This document shows, one piece after another, positions 18,773-27,860 of a stretch of 57,465 nt of DNA (within the stretch, counting starts at the first letter, position 1; each line of letters opens with the position of its first letter). The notes under the pieces were generated by a model. The model did no database searches, was not told where the DNA came from, and worked only from the letters and a program-made list of their open reading frames with translations. Origin of the DNA: Candidatus Competibacter phosphatis (GTDB taxonomy: Bacteria; Pseudomonadota; Gammaproteobacteria; Competibacterales; Competibacteraceae); NCBI RefSeq assembly GCF_012939995.1, contig NZ_SPMZ01000016.1, positions 185,178 to 242,642 of the forward strand, given 5' to 3'. A program made the translations under genes and the position numbers.

Positions 18773-19169
18773 AGGAAGCGCGTTTTCCAATCCCCACCTT
18801 GATCCCTACGCCTTGATAAGCATAAGTTGAAATCTCCAAGTTGCTCCCCCCCCGCCCTGTTAGTGCGTTTTCGTGTTCTTGCACTTCCCCAATCTCTTTT
18901 CCGAAAGTTCGAAGCGAAGGGAACGGAGAAGGGAGCTTCGGTTCGATGCTTGGGATTGCCGGCGCAACACGGTTCGCCGCCTCCAAGATATCGGCAATAC
19001 ATGGGGTTAGCGGGGTTCTTGGATCGAGTCGAAGCGCTGCCACCGCTGCATTGCGAGTGGATATCTTCTTCACCGACTGAGTAGAGAGCCATATTGCTGA
19101 TTCGGTCGCTTTCCTTGGATGGCGGTTGCCCAAGCGATCGACTATCCCAACAGGATTGCTATAGTTCAT
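18765..19169 (-). CDS. Candidate unknown protein upstream of the toxin operon
   Basis: Open frame of 134 codons from ATG 19169, with GAGG five bases upstream. Translation starts MNYSNPVGIVDRLGNRHPRK, contains a proline-rich stretch (PAIPSIEPKLPSPFPSLRTF) and ends in KVGIGKRASFV. Its stop lies inside the 19-bp palindrome at 18754-18772. Codon use looks plausible, but there is no recognisable domain. It could be a real first gene of the toxin operon, the remnant of a longer polymorphic toxin, or a chance frame. Confidence 0.3.
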   Translation of the reverse strand: MNYSNPVGIVDRLGNRHPRKATESAIWLSTQSVKKISTRNAAVAALRLDPRTPLTPCIADILEAANRVAPAIPSIEPKLPSPFPSLRTFGKEIGEVQEHENALTGRGGSNLEISTYAYQGVGIKVGIGKRASFV

Positions 19170-19197
19170 CGGTCCTCGGGCCGCATGAAGGAAGATC

Positions 19198-20595
19198 ATG
19201 AACGCCATCGGCGATCCGCCAACCACCCCGCCCGTCACGATCTTTGCCATCCCGAACATCCGTCGATTTTTGGCTTTTCGGCTACTGTTCGGAGTCCGTT
19301 TCTACTACCCCGTGTTCGCGGTGCTGTTTCTCGATTTCGGCTTGAGCATCGGCCAGTTCACCGTATTGAATGCGATCTGGGCGGGGGCCATCGTCCTCTG
19401 CGAAGTGCCGTCCGGCGCCCTGGCGGACGCACTCGGTCGGCGCGCGCTGCTGGTGGCGGCCGGCGCGCTCATGGTCGTCGAGATCGCGCTGCTTTGCTTC
19501 GTCCCGTTGGGCAATCCGCAACTGGTGTTCGCGGTGTTTTTGCTCAACCGCTTGCTCAGCGGTCTGGCCGAGGCATTGGCCAGCGGCGCCGACGAGGCGC
19601 TGGCCTACGATAGCCTGAAAGCGTGCGGTCGGGCGGCGGATTGGCCGCGCGTGCTGGCCACGCTGATGCGCTGGAATTCGTTGGCCTTCGTCGCGGCGCT
19701 GGCGCTCGGTGCGCTGGTCTACGACGCCGCGACCTTACAAGAATTGCTGCGGGGACTCGGCTGGGATCTGACGCTCGATCAACAAACCACGATGCGTTTT
19801 CCGCTGTATCTGACCCTAATCACCGCGCTCGGCGCGTGGTGGGCGACACTGGGGATGACGGAGCCGGGCGAGCGGCCCGAACGGAAGAACGGCTTGCTCC
19901 AAGCCATCCTGGCCGCCTTTCGCCTGACGCTGAACGCCGGCCGCTGGATTCTGAACACGCCACTGGCCTTGACGGTCATCGTCGGGGGCATGTTGTTCGA
20001 TCATCTCTGCCGATTGTTCGTGACGCTGAACAGCACCTATTTCCGGCTGATCGGTTTACCGGACGCCAGTTTCGGCTTGATCGGCGCCGGGATCGCCTTA
20101 CTGGGCGTCGCCATCGCCCGACCAGCCGCGGCATTGGGCCGACGCTCGCCGCGTTTCAACTTCGTGCTGCTGACGCTGTTATGCCTGCTGGGCTTGGCCG
20201 GTGCGGCATTGGCGTTACCGTTCGGCTTGGGTTTGCTACCGGTCGTATTGCTCCATGTGGCGATGCTGCTGACCTCTTTCCTAGTTAGCCACTATCTCAA
20301 CGCGATCACCGATTCCACTCAACGCGCGACGGTGCTGAGCTTCAAGGGTTTGACCTTCAATCTCGGTTACGGCGCGCTCGGCTTGCTGTATGCGGGATTG
20401 CTGGCGGTGTTGCGCGAAGAAGCGGTTTCACCTGAAAGCGAGATCGCGATATTCCATGCCTCCCTACCGTGGCTGCTGGGATATGGCGCGCTGGCTTGCT
20501 CGCTGTTTGCCGCTGTCGTGGCGGTGTGGATGCGCGGGAGACGATCCCACGCATTGGATCGTCTGAATGTGCCCATCGGGGAAACTCCACCTTGA
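19198..20595 (+). CDS. MFS transporter
   Basis: A 465-residue major facilitator with 12 predicted helices. The first cytoplasmic loop carries the MFS signature PSGALADALGRRALLVAAGALM. Helix-rich segments follow (LVFAVFLLNRLLSGLAEALASG, ALTVIVGGMLFDHLCRLFVTL), with a central loop rich in charged residues (EPGERPERKN). ADEALAYDSL after helix 4 is frequent in a poorly studied MFS group. The substrate is not predictable. It is divergent from the toxin operon and convergent with the nuclease gene. Confidence 0.85.
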   Translation: MNAIGDPPTTPPVTIFAIPNIRRFLAFRLLFGVRFYYPVFAVLFLDFGLSIGQFTVLNAIWAGAIVLCEVPSGALADALGRRALLVAAGALMVVEIALLCFVPLGNPQLVFAVFLLNRLLSGLAEALASGADEALAYDSLKACGRAADWPRVLATLMRWNSLAFVAALALGALVYDAATLQELLRGLGWDLTLDQQTTMRFPLYLTLITALGAWWATLGMTEPGERPERKNGLLQAILAAFRLTLNAGRWILNTPLALTVIVGGMLFDHLCRLFVTLNSTYFRLIGLPDASFGLIGAGIALLGVAIARPAAALGRRSPRFNFVLLTLLCLLGLAGAALALPFGLGLLPVVLLHVAMLLTSFLVSHYLNAITDSTQRATVLSFKGLTFNLGYGALGLLYAGLLAVLREEAVSPESEIAIFHASLPWLLGYGALACSLFAAVVAVWMRGRRSHALDRLNVPIGETPP

Positions 20596-20709
20596 ATTGA
20601 GCCATCCGGTACAGTCGAGCGGGCGCTGGGTCCGAGACGAAACCGAATCGCGGCCAAGCGCGGGAAGCCGGACCGGCTTCACCGCGCTTGGTGTGATGGA
20701 TGGAAGGTT

Positions 20710-23448
20710 TTATCGGATGACGGCGTTGTCGATCGAACTCTTGCCGCCATCGTTGCCGATCGCGAGTTCCACCGTCACCGGATTCGTGGTTCCGGCCAGG
20801 TTGGTGCCGTAAGCGGCGGCTTGGAACCCGAAGCGATTGCCGCCCAAGGGTGTAATCAACGCCTCGATCCAGACGTCGTCGATCTTGCCAACATAGCTAT
20901 AAACGCCCAACCGTCCCTTGCGGAACGTGCCCGCCGGAATCGTCGCCGTATAGCCGGCCACCGTCAACGTAACCGGCTCCGTCGTGGGGTCGATGCCGTC
21001 GCTCTCGCCGCCCAAGGTGAAATGAGACACCAGGAACAGTGTCTTGAGGCGTAGGTTGATTCTGAGCTGATCGACGCCGAAGCCACCGAAGGCGACGGGC
21101 ACCGCCGATGCCGTCTCCAGATTCAGACCCACCACGACCGGATCGTGATCCGAGACGCGGAACTCGTCGGCGGCATACAGACTGGTCTGCTGGCTGGTGC
21201 TCTTGAACTCGGTATTGTAGTCGAGCACGCTCGGTTCGTCGGCGTTGATGTGATACTCCGCCGTGCCGGTGACCTGTGCGCTCAGACTCGCCGAGGCCAG
21301 CGCGTGATCGAGCGAACCCCATTGGCCATCGAACACGTAGGAGTAGGCATCGGCGCCAAGAAATTTGGGCGCCAGATCGACATAGCCGGCATCTTCGAGC
21401 ACCCGAACCGGATCTTCCTTGGCATAGGCGTTCAAATCGCCGAGGATCAGGAGATCAGGATCGCCGCTACCGGTCGGATCGCTGTTCAACCAGTCGATCA
21501 GCGCCAGCGCCGCTTGAGTGCGGGTGACATTACAGTTGCCCTGACCGTCGCCCAAATCCGGGTCGCCGACATCGTTGCAGTCGGAGCCCTTGGATTTGAG
21601 ATGATTGACCACGACGGTCAATTTTCCGCCGGTGGCGGTTTGCTGGAAGGTTTGAGCCAACGCCGGGCGGTTTTTGGTATCGATGAAACGACCGTCCTCG
21701 CCGCTGTCGAGGATCTTGTAGATCCCGACCGGCACGACCACGCCGGGTTTATAGATCAAGCCTACCTTGATCGCGTCGCCGCCGATCGTACCGGTGTCGA
21801 TATAGGCATAGGTACCGGTGCCGACCTGGGCGTTCAAGCCATCGACGATATCCGCCAACGGCTCGGCACCGTCCGTGTTTTCCAACTCGATCAAACCCGC
21901 CACGTCGGCATCGAGTTTGGTCAGCGCGGCGATCAGCTTGGCGCGCTGACGCTCGAATTCGGTGGTCGAATCCGCGCCGCGACATTCCTGATCCCGCGAG
22001 GGACCGCAGGCATTGTCCAGCGGATCGCCGCTTGCGTAATCGAGCGTCACAAAGTAATTGAGCACATTGAAGCTCGCCACCTTGAGCGAACCGCCCACGC
22101 TGGGTACCGCCGCCGGGCGCGGATCGACGGGCTGAAAATTCGGCACGCCGCCACCCAAGGCGCCGACCGGACGCAGCCGGTAGGCATTGCCGCTGGCGCT
22201 GTTGCCGGCCCAGGTATAGGTCATCACGCCGACCAAGCCGGTCGCCGTGTCGCCACCGCGCAAGGTGTTGGCGGCGCTGAGCGGATTGCCGCCCCGACCA
22301 AACCGGATCGGGTCGGGATTTTGTCCGTTCGAATCGTCGTCGACGATGATGCGATTCAGATCGTTCGTCGCTTGCACGGCGGCGGCATCGGAACCGGGTA
22401 AGGCGATATTCGTCGGTTGCGGCAAGCGGTCGCCCGCGCTCATTACCACCTGGCCGAAGCGCCCCAATTGGTAGTGTTCGGTCACGAACAGCGTCTGCGG
22501 AAACCGCACCAACATGCCTTCGAAACGCTCCAGCGCGTCGGCGCTGGCAAACGGCATGTCGATATCGACGGGATCGACCGAGCCGGTGGCGTCGCAATTG
22601 GCGATCACCGGGTTGGAAAGCTGGGTCTGATCCTGATATTCGGAGACGGTACCGGTGACTTGCACGATCTCGCCCAAACTCACCGAATCGCTGGCGCCGT
22701 TATAAACGAAGATCGCATCCGAAGTGGCTGGGTCGCCGTCGGCATCCGCAGGCAGGTTTTGCAGGTAGAAACCCTGTAGGTTCGGCGAAGAGCCTTCGTA
22801 ATCGCCCACCACCACGCCGCGAACCGTCTGCTGGCCGCCATGAGCCGGGTCGAAGGCCGCGCCGCTGCCTTGAATCAAACCGATCGGCGTGGCTGATAAA
22901 TTACAGGCGACGGGCGGAGGCGGAGTGCCACCGGTGTTGCAAGCGCCCTTGGTATTGGCCGCCGGGGCTTGCCAACCGCTGTCGGTCAGTTGCAGCGACA
23001 GACCGATCGGATCGCTACCACCTTCATTGACACCGATATCGGTGCTGGTCAGCCCATCGGCGGGACCGCCGACCGCCGTGAATGTGCCCTCGTAACTCAA
23101 GAACTGCACCACGGCACCGCTGGCATCGACCAGGGCGATGCCATCCGGCGCACCGTTTTGAATGCCGTTGCTGGGATAATCGACCGCGACCGTGCCAGAA
23201 CCGCTGCACTGATCGGGAATCACCCCGCTTAACGAAGCGGTGTCGTATGCCGCACCGCCATTGCCGTTATACAGAACCAGGCTCCAACCGGTCAGGTCGG
23301 TTCCGGCCGGTCCGGTCACCTCGATGAATTCGCCGGTATCGGTACTCGCGTTGTCGTAGTGGAATTCGCTGATGAAGACCGAACTGGCGGCCAATACGCT
23401 CGGAGCGAGCAAAGTCAGACCGATTCCGGTCCAGATGCGCACGGACAT
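20710..23448 (-). CDS. ExeM/NucH-family extracellular endonuclease
   Basis: A 912-residue secreted protein with a signal peptide (MSVRIWTGIGLTLLAPSVLAASS). It has a lamin-tail domain (VFISEFHYDNASTDTGEFIEV, LYNGNGGAAYDT), an OB-fold region (VRGVVVGDYEG...LQGFYLQ) and an endonuclease/exonuclease/phosphatase domain with LKVASFNVLNYF, VAGLIELENTDG, VVVNHLKSKGSDC, LGDLNAY and SDHDPVVVGL, which hold the metal and catalytic residues. ExeM/NucH enzymes degrade extracellular DNA in biofilms or phosphate scavenging. The C terminus has a further beta-rich region (SHFTLGGESDGIDPTTE...) and no obvious GlyGly-CTERM anchor. Single-gene unit; an A/T-rich inverted repeat lies about 80 bases upstream. Confidence 0.9.
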   Translation of the reverse strand: MSVRIWTGIGLTLLAPSVLAASSVFISEFHYDNASTDTGEFIEVTGPAGTDLTGWSLVLYNGNGGAAYDTASLSGVIPDQCSGSGTVAVDYPSNGIQNGAPDGIALVDASGAVVQFLSYEGTFTAVGGPADGLTSTDIGVNEGGSDPIGLSLQLTDSGWQAPAANTKGACNTGGTPPPPVACNLSATPIGLIQGSGAAFDPAHGGQQTVRGVVVGDYEGSSPNLQGFYLQNLPADADGDPATSDAIFVYNGASDSVSLGEIVQVTGTVSEYQDQTQLSNPVIANCDATGSVDPVDIDMPFASADALERFEGMLVRFPQTLFVTEHYQLGRFGQVVMSAGDRLPQPTNIALPGSDAAAVQATNDLNRIIVDDDSNGQNPDPIRFGRGGNPLSAANTLRGGDTATGLVGVMTYTWAGNSASGNAYRLRPVGALGGGVPNFQPVDPRPAAVPSVGGSLKVASFNVLNYFVTLDYASGDPLDNACGPSRDQECRGADSTTEFERQRAKLIAALTKLDADVAGLIELENTDGAEPLADIVDGLNAQVGTGTYAYIDTGTIGGDAIKVGLIYKPGVVVPVGIYKILDSGEDGRFIDTKNRPALAQTFQQTATGGKLTVVVNHLKSKGSDCNDVGDPDLGDGQGNCNVTRTQAALALIDWLNSDPTGSGDPDLLILGDLNAYAKEDPVRVLEDAGYVDLAPKFLGADAYSYVFDGQWGSLDHALASASLSAQVTGTAEYHINADEPSVLDYNTEFKSTSQQTSLYAADEFRVSDHDPVVVGLNLETASAVPVAFGGFGVDQLRINLRLKTLFLVSHFTLGGESDGIDPTTEPVTLTVAGYTATIPAGTFRKGRLGVYSYVGKIDDVWIEALITPLGGNRFGFQAAAYGTNLAGTTNPVTVELAIGNDGGKSSIDNAVIR

Positions 23449-23719
23449 GACATATCTCCCTTCGGTGGGCTAGGGGCTTGCAACGAAAGGAGGCACAGTA
23501 TGATAATTTTCTGACATTTTTTATTTAAAAATAAAAAAGTTAATATGAATTCTCGTCGGATTGGACGAGTGGTTGCGGGGCAGGTGCGGCGTGGTTCCAA
23601 TATCCAGGAAATTGGATTGGGGACGAGCCACTTTCGATCCCGCATCACATTTCTGGATTGAGTGTTCTTGCCGTTCCCCGCAAAATTCGCCATTCGTCGC
23701 CATCTTGGAATGCCTCTCC

Positions 23720-24739
23720 ATGTCACGACTTTCCCTGTCAATCTTCGGCCTGCTCCTTTGCGCGATCGCGCTGGCCCAAGGTGTCGCGCCGGTGGAGGTT
23801 GGCGTCCGACCCTTGCGGGAAGTGGCGATACCCGATCGGGGCACGGCGCCGGCCAGCGTGATCGCCCCCAACGACAGTCGGATCGCCGCCGAGGTTACGG
23901 CCAAGGTGGCGCGGGTTTACGCCGAGGTCGGTGGCACGGTCAAGGCCGGGCAACCGCTGTTGGAGCTCGACGCCACCGATTACCGGCTGGCGTTGGCCCA
24001 AGCCGATGCCCAGGTTTCGGCGGCGCGGGCGCGAGTGGCGCTGGCCGAACAGCGACTACGGCAGGCGCTGTCGCTGCGCAAGAAACAGTTCGTGTCCGAC
24101 GATACCGTGCTGGAACTGCAAACCGGAGTGCAAGCCGCCGAGGCCGATCTGGACGTGACCCAGGCGCAGCGGGCGGTGGCCGCTCGTAATGTGGAAAAAT
24201 GCCGCATCCTGGCGCCGTTCACCGGCGTGGTACTGGAGCGTCAGGCGCAGGTCGGCGCGACCGCCGCACCGGGTACGACACTACTGCGCTTGGTGGATTT
24301 AGCGCCGCCCGAGATCGAAGCTCAGATTCAGGCGGCCCAGGCCGATGAACTCCCAGCAGCGACTGAAATCGTGTTCGAAAGCCAGGGTAAATCCTACCCG
24401 GCCCGGTTGTTGCGATTGTCGCCGGTGGTCGATGTCGCGGCTCGTACCCGTGTCGCCCGGCTGCTTTTCAGCGATTCGGCTGCCCCGGCCGGCAGCAGCG
24501 GTACCTTGCGTTGGCTCGCGCCGGGGGTGTTGCTGCCACCCGAACTGCTGGTCAAGCGTGACCAAACCTTGGGCGCGTTCGTGGTCGAGAACGGCCATGC
24601 TCGCTTCCTGCCGGCGCCCGCCGCCCAGGAAGGCCGACCCTTCGCCATGGCCTTGTCGCCTGAAACCCCGATGGTGGTACGCGGCCAGCAAGGCTTGACC
24701 GACGGCCAAGCCGTGACCATCACCGACGGAACGCGCTGA
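23720..24739 (+). CDS. RND efflux periplasmic adaptor (membrane fusion protein)
   Basis: A 339-residue protein with an N-terminal signal (LSIFGLLLCAIALAQG), a lipoyl-like domain (IAAEVTAKVARVYAEVGGTVKAGQPLLEL), a coiled-coil hairpin (ALAQADAQVSAARARVALAEQRLRQAL) and the second lipoyl half (CRILAPFTGVVLERQAQVGA). It connects the inner membrane RND pump to an outer membrane channel. The start at 23720 was chosen over the longer frame because the signal sequence begins there. The pump gene starts two bases after its stop. No outer membrane channel gene is adjacent. Confidence 0.92.
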   Translation: MSRLSLSIFGLLLCAIALAQGVAPVEVGVRPLREVAIPDRGTAPASVIAPNDSRIAAEVTAKVARVYAEVGGTVKAGQPLLELDATDYRLALAQADAQVSAARARVALAEQRLRQALSLRKKQFVSDDTVLELQTGVQAAEADLDVTQAQRAVAARNVEKCRILAPFTGVVLERQAQVGATAAPGTTLLRLVDLAPPEIEAQIQAAQADELPAATEIVFESQGKSYPARLLRLSPVVDVAARTRVARLLFSDSAAPAGSSGTLRWLAPGVLLPPELLVKRDQTLGAFVVENGHARFLPAPAAQEGRPFAMALSPETPMVVRGQQGLTDGQAVTITDGTR

Positions 24740-24740
24740 C

Positions 24741-27700
24741 ATGCGCTTTTTCCAGGCGCTGATCACCAACCATCCGCTGGCCAACATCGCCTTCGTGGTG
24801 GTGATCCTGATGGGGCTGCTCGCCTACACGCACATGCCGCGCGAGCAGGACCCCGAAATCAATTTCAACTGGGTGAACATCTCCACCGCTCTGCCCGGTG
24901 CTTCCGCCGAGGATGTGGAAAAGCGCGTCACCAACCCGCTGGAAGATTCGATCCGCAACGTTCAGGACGTGAAGTTCGTGGTCAGTTCCTCGCGTGAGGG
25001 TGTCTCCAACATCCTGGTGCGTTTCCGCGACATCCCGGTGCGGGTGTTCGACAAACGGGTCAACGATCTGCGTCGCGAAATCCAGAACAAGGCCAACGCC
25101 GAACTGCCGGTGGAGGCGCTGGACCCGGAAATCCTCGAAATCACCAGCTCCAATGGGTTTCCCACCGCCATGGTGGTGCTGACCGGTCAGGCCGATGATG
25201 AAACCTTGCGTTCCACCGCGCGCACGGTCAAGGAAGATCTGGAACAGATTCCCGGCATCGATCAGGTGCTGGCGTTGGGCTTTCAGGACCCGGAACTGCT
25301 GGTGGAATTCAGCCCACCGGCGCTGGCCGCGCGCGGGCTGACCGCCGCCGATCTGGCCGAGGCGCTGCGGCTGTGGTTTCGCGACGTATTCGCCGGCAAG
25401 ATCAAGACCGGCGGCGGCGAGTGGCTGGTGCGGGTGAACGGCACCACCGCCGACCCGGAATTGCTGGCCGATTTTTACCTGCAACCGCCGGGCGCGGCCG
25501 ACGCCCGGGTGCCACTGGACGCCGTGGCCAGGATACGACGCGGGCGCGACGACCCCCGCCAGCTCGCCAGCATGGCGGGCCGACCGGGGGTGATGCTATC
25601 GGTGAGCAAGATCGGCTATACCAACACCCTGGACTTGGTGGGCGACATCCGCGACTACATCGATCGCAAGAACGCGGTATTGGCCGGGAGCGGTCTGAAA
25701 CTGGTGCTGGCCGACGACCAGACCGTGGCGACTCGCTCGGCGCTGGGCATCATGCAGAATAACGCGGCCATCGGTTTATTGATGGTGCTGGGCGTGTGCT
25801 GGTTGTTCCTCGGCTCGCGCATCGCCACCATGGTGGCCTTGGGCGTGGTGTTTTCCGTCGCCGGCGCCTTTGTGCTGCTGAACGCTGTCGGTTCGACGCT
25901 CAACGTTTCGGTGCTGTTGGGTATCGTCATCGTGCTCGGCATGTTGGTGGACGATGCGGTGGTGCTGGTGGAGGCCATGTATTTCCGCATGGAACGCGGG
26001 ATGAAAGCGCTCGACGCCGCGCTGGATTCCATACGCGAGGTGGGCTGGCCGGTGCTGGCGGCGGTGTCCACCACGATCGCGGCGTTCCTGCCATTGATGC
26101 TGCTGCCGGGCATCGTCGGCAAGTTCATGTTCGTGATCCCCTTCGTGGTGACGGTGGGGCTGACGGTCAGTCTGATCGAGGCATTCTGGATGTTGCCGGC
26201 GCATGTCGTGGCGCTGGGGGAACGCGCCATCAGCCGCCGCTCGCGGACACAGGCACTTCGCGAGAAGTGGACCCATTTGCTGCGGGTCAAGTACACCCGG
26301 CTGCTGATTCATGTGATGCGCTACCCGAAAACGTATCTGGGTTTGGCCTTTGCGTTGTTCCTCGGCGCGGCGGCAGCGGTGGGCGCCGGACTGGTGAAAT
26401 TCCAATTCTTCGCCTTCGACCCGATCCGCTTGTACTACGTGAACGTGGACATGCCGCCGGATGCGCCCATCGAGGAAACCCTGCGCCAGACCCTGAAGGT
26501 GGAAGAGCGGGTACGCGCCGGGCTGCGCGCCGGCGAGGCGCGCTCGGTGACCTCGCTGGCCGGCATCAAATTTACTGAGATGGAACCGCTCTATGGCGAC
26601 CAGTACGGCCAGATCGCGGTTTCGCTCAATCCGGCCGCGCCGGGCGTGCGCGGACTGGACGATATTATCGAGGAAATGCGCGAGTCGGTGACTCAAACGC
26701 CGGGCCGGGCGACGATTTCCTTCCTCAAGCTGTCCGGGGGTCCGCCGACCGCCAAGCCGATCAGCGTCAAGGTACGCGCCGACGACCGCGCGGAGCTGCG
26801 CGCCGCCGCCGACGCGGTCAAGACCATCGTGGCGAACATTCCCGGTACCCATGACGTGACGGACAACGACACGCCGGGCCGCGACGAGCTGAATCTGCGG
26901 GTGGACGTGAACGCTGCCCGCAACGCCGGATTGGACCCCGGCACGGTGGCCCGTTTGGTCCGGTTGCACCTGGACGGCGAGGTGGTGGCCGATCTGCGTG
27001 ACCGGGGCGAGAAGGTGGAATTGCGGGTTCGCGCGGCCCCGCGCACGGTAGCGCGCGTGCGGGAGGTGCTGGACGATCCCATCGCCCTGCCCGGTGGCGG
27101 GACCACGACCCTGGCCGCGCTGCTGGTGACGGAGGAACGCAAGAGTCTTGGCCTGATCCGGCATTGGAACCTGCGCCGCGCTATCACCGTGGAGGCCGAT
27201 CTTGACAAGGAGACGACCGATACCTTGGCGGCGAACAATCGGTTGCGCGCGGAGTGGGAAAAGATTCGAGCGCGTTACCCCGCCACCAATCTCGATTTTT
27301 CCGGCGAGCTGGACGACATCAACGAATCGCTGGAAGCGATGGGGCCGTTGTTTCTGCTCGGCGTGGGGCTGATCTATTTGATTTTGGCGACGCAGTTTCG
27401 CAGCTACTTTCAGCCGCTGCTGATCCTGGTGACGGTACCACTGGCCTTCACCGGCGTGACATTGGGTCTGCTGGTGTCGGGCAATCCCTTGTCGCTGTAT
27501 ACGCTTTACGGGATCATTGCCCTGACCGGCATCGCGGTGAACGCCGCCATCGTGCTGATCGATGCCGCCAACGCCCGCCGGGCCGTCGGCATGTCTACCC
27601 TGCACGCCACGCTGTACGCCGCGCGCCGACGGGTGATCGCTATTCTGATGACCACCGGCACCACGATCGCGGGATTGTTTTCGCTGGCGTTCGGGCTGGC

Positions 27701-27860
27701 GGGGAAGTCGCTGTTGTGGGGGCCAGTGGCGGCCAGCATCGTCTGGGGACTGGCCTTTTCCACCGTGCTGACGCTGTTCGTGATCCCGGTGCTGTACCGG
27801 TTCTTCATGCATCGGCGGCCGGTGGGTCGGCGGCGTTGGTGGTGGCGGCGCGGGGCATAA
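24741..27860 (+). CDS. RND-family efflux permease (HAE1/AcrB-like)
   Basis: A 1039-residue proton-driven transporter. Visible marks are the first TM followed by MPREQDPEINFNWVNISTALPGASAEDVEKRVTNPLE, TM4 with the proton-relay Asp pair in LGMLVDDAVVLVEAMY, two large periplasmic loops, and a C-terminal TM block (NPLSLYTLYGIIALTGIAVNAAIVLIDAANARR). The divergent sequence places it among the broad-specificity or lipid-related HAE1 relatives rather than close to AcrB. Coupled to the adaptor gene. Its 3' end overlaps the convergent ATPase gene by 56 bases. Confidence 0.92.
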   Translation: MRFFQALITNHPLANIAFVVVILMGLLAYTHMPREQDPEINFNWVNISTALPGASAEDVEKRVTNPLEDSIRNVQDVKFVVSSSREGVSNILVRFRDIPVRVFDKRVNDLRREIQNKANAELPVEALDPEILEITSSNGFPTAMVVLTGQADDETLRSTARTVKEDLEQIPGIDQVLALGFQDPELLVEFSPPALAARGLTAADLAEALRLWFRDVFAGKIKTGGGEWLVRVNGTTADPELLADFYLQPPGAADARVPLDAVARIRRGRDDPRQLASMAGRPGVMLSVSKIGYTNTLDLVGDIRDYIDRKNAVLAGSGLKLVLADDQTVATRSALGIMQNNAAIGLLMVLGVCWLFLGSRIATMVALGVVFSVAGAFVLLNAVGSTLNVSVLLGIVIVLGMLVDDAVVLVEAMYFRMERGMKALDAALDSIREVGWPVLAAVSTTIAAFLPLMLLPGIVGKFMFVIPFVVTVGLTVSLIEAFWMLPAHVVALGERAISRRSRTQALREKWTHLLRVKYTRLLIHVMRYPKTYLGLAFALFLGAAAAVGAGLVKFQFFAFDPIRLYYVNVDMPPDAPIEETLRQTLKVEERVRAGLRAGEARSVTSLAGIKFTEMEPLYGDQYGQIAVSLNPAAPGVRGLDDIIEEMRESVTQTPGRATISFLKLSGGPPTAKPISVKVRADDRAELRAAADAVKTIVANIPGTHDVTDNDTPGRDELNLRVDVNAARNAGLDPGTVARLVRLHLDGEVVADLRDRGEKVELRVRAAPRTVARVREVLDDPIALPGGGTTTLAALLVTEERKSLGLIRHWNLRRAITVEADLDKETTDTLAANNRLRAEWEKIRARYPATNLDFSGELDDINESLEAMGPLFLLGVGLIYLILATQFRSYFQPLLILVTVPLAFTGVTLGLLVSGNPLSLYTLYGIIALTGIAVNAAIVLIDAANARRAVGMSTLHATLYAARRRVIAILMTTGTTIAGLFSLAFGLAGKSLLWGPVAASIVWGLAFSTVLTLFVIPVLYRFFMHRRPVGRRRWWWRRGA

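Noticed and set aside
25776..27812. 678-codon minus-strand open frame opposite the RND pump
   Set aside because: His/Gln/Arg-rich shadow of a GC-rich gene; no domain, and the plus strand encodes a full RND permease.
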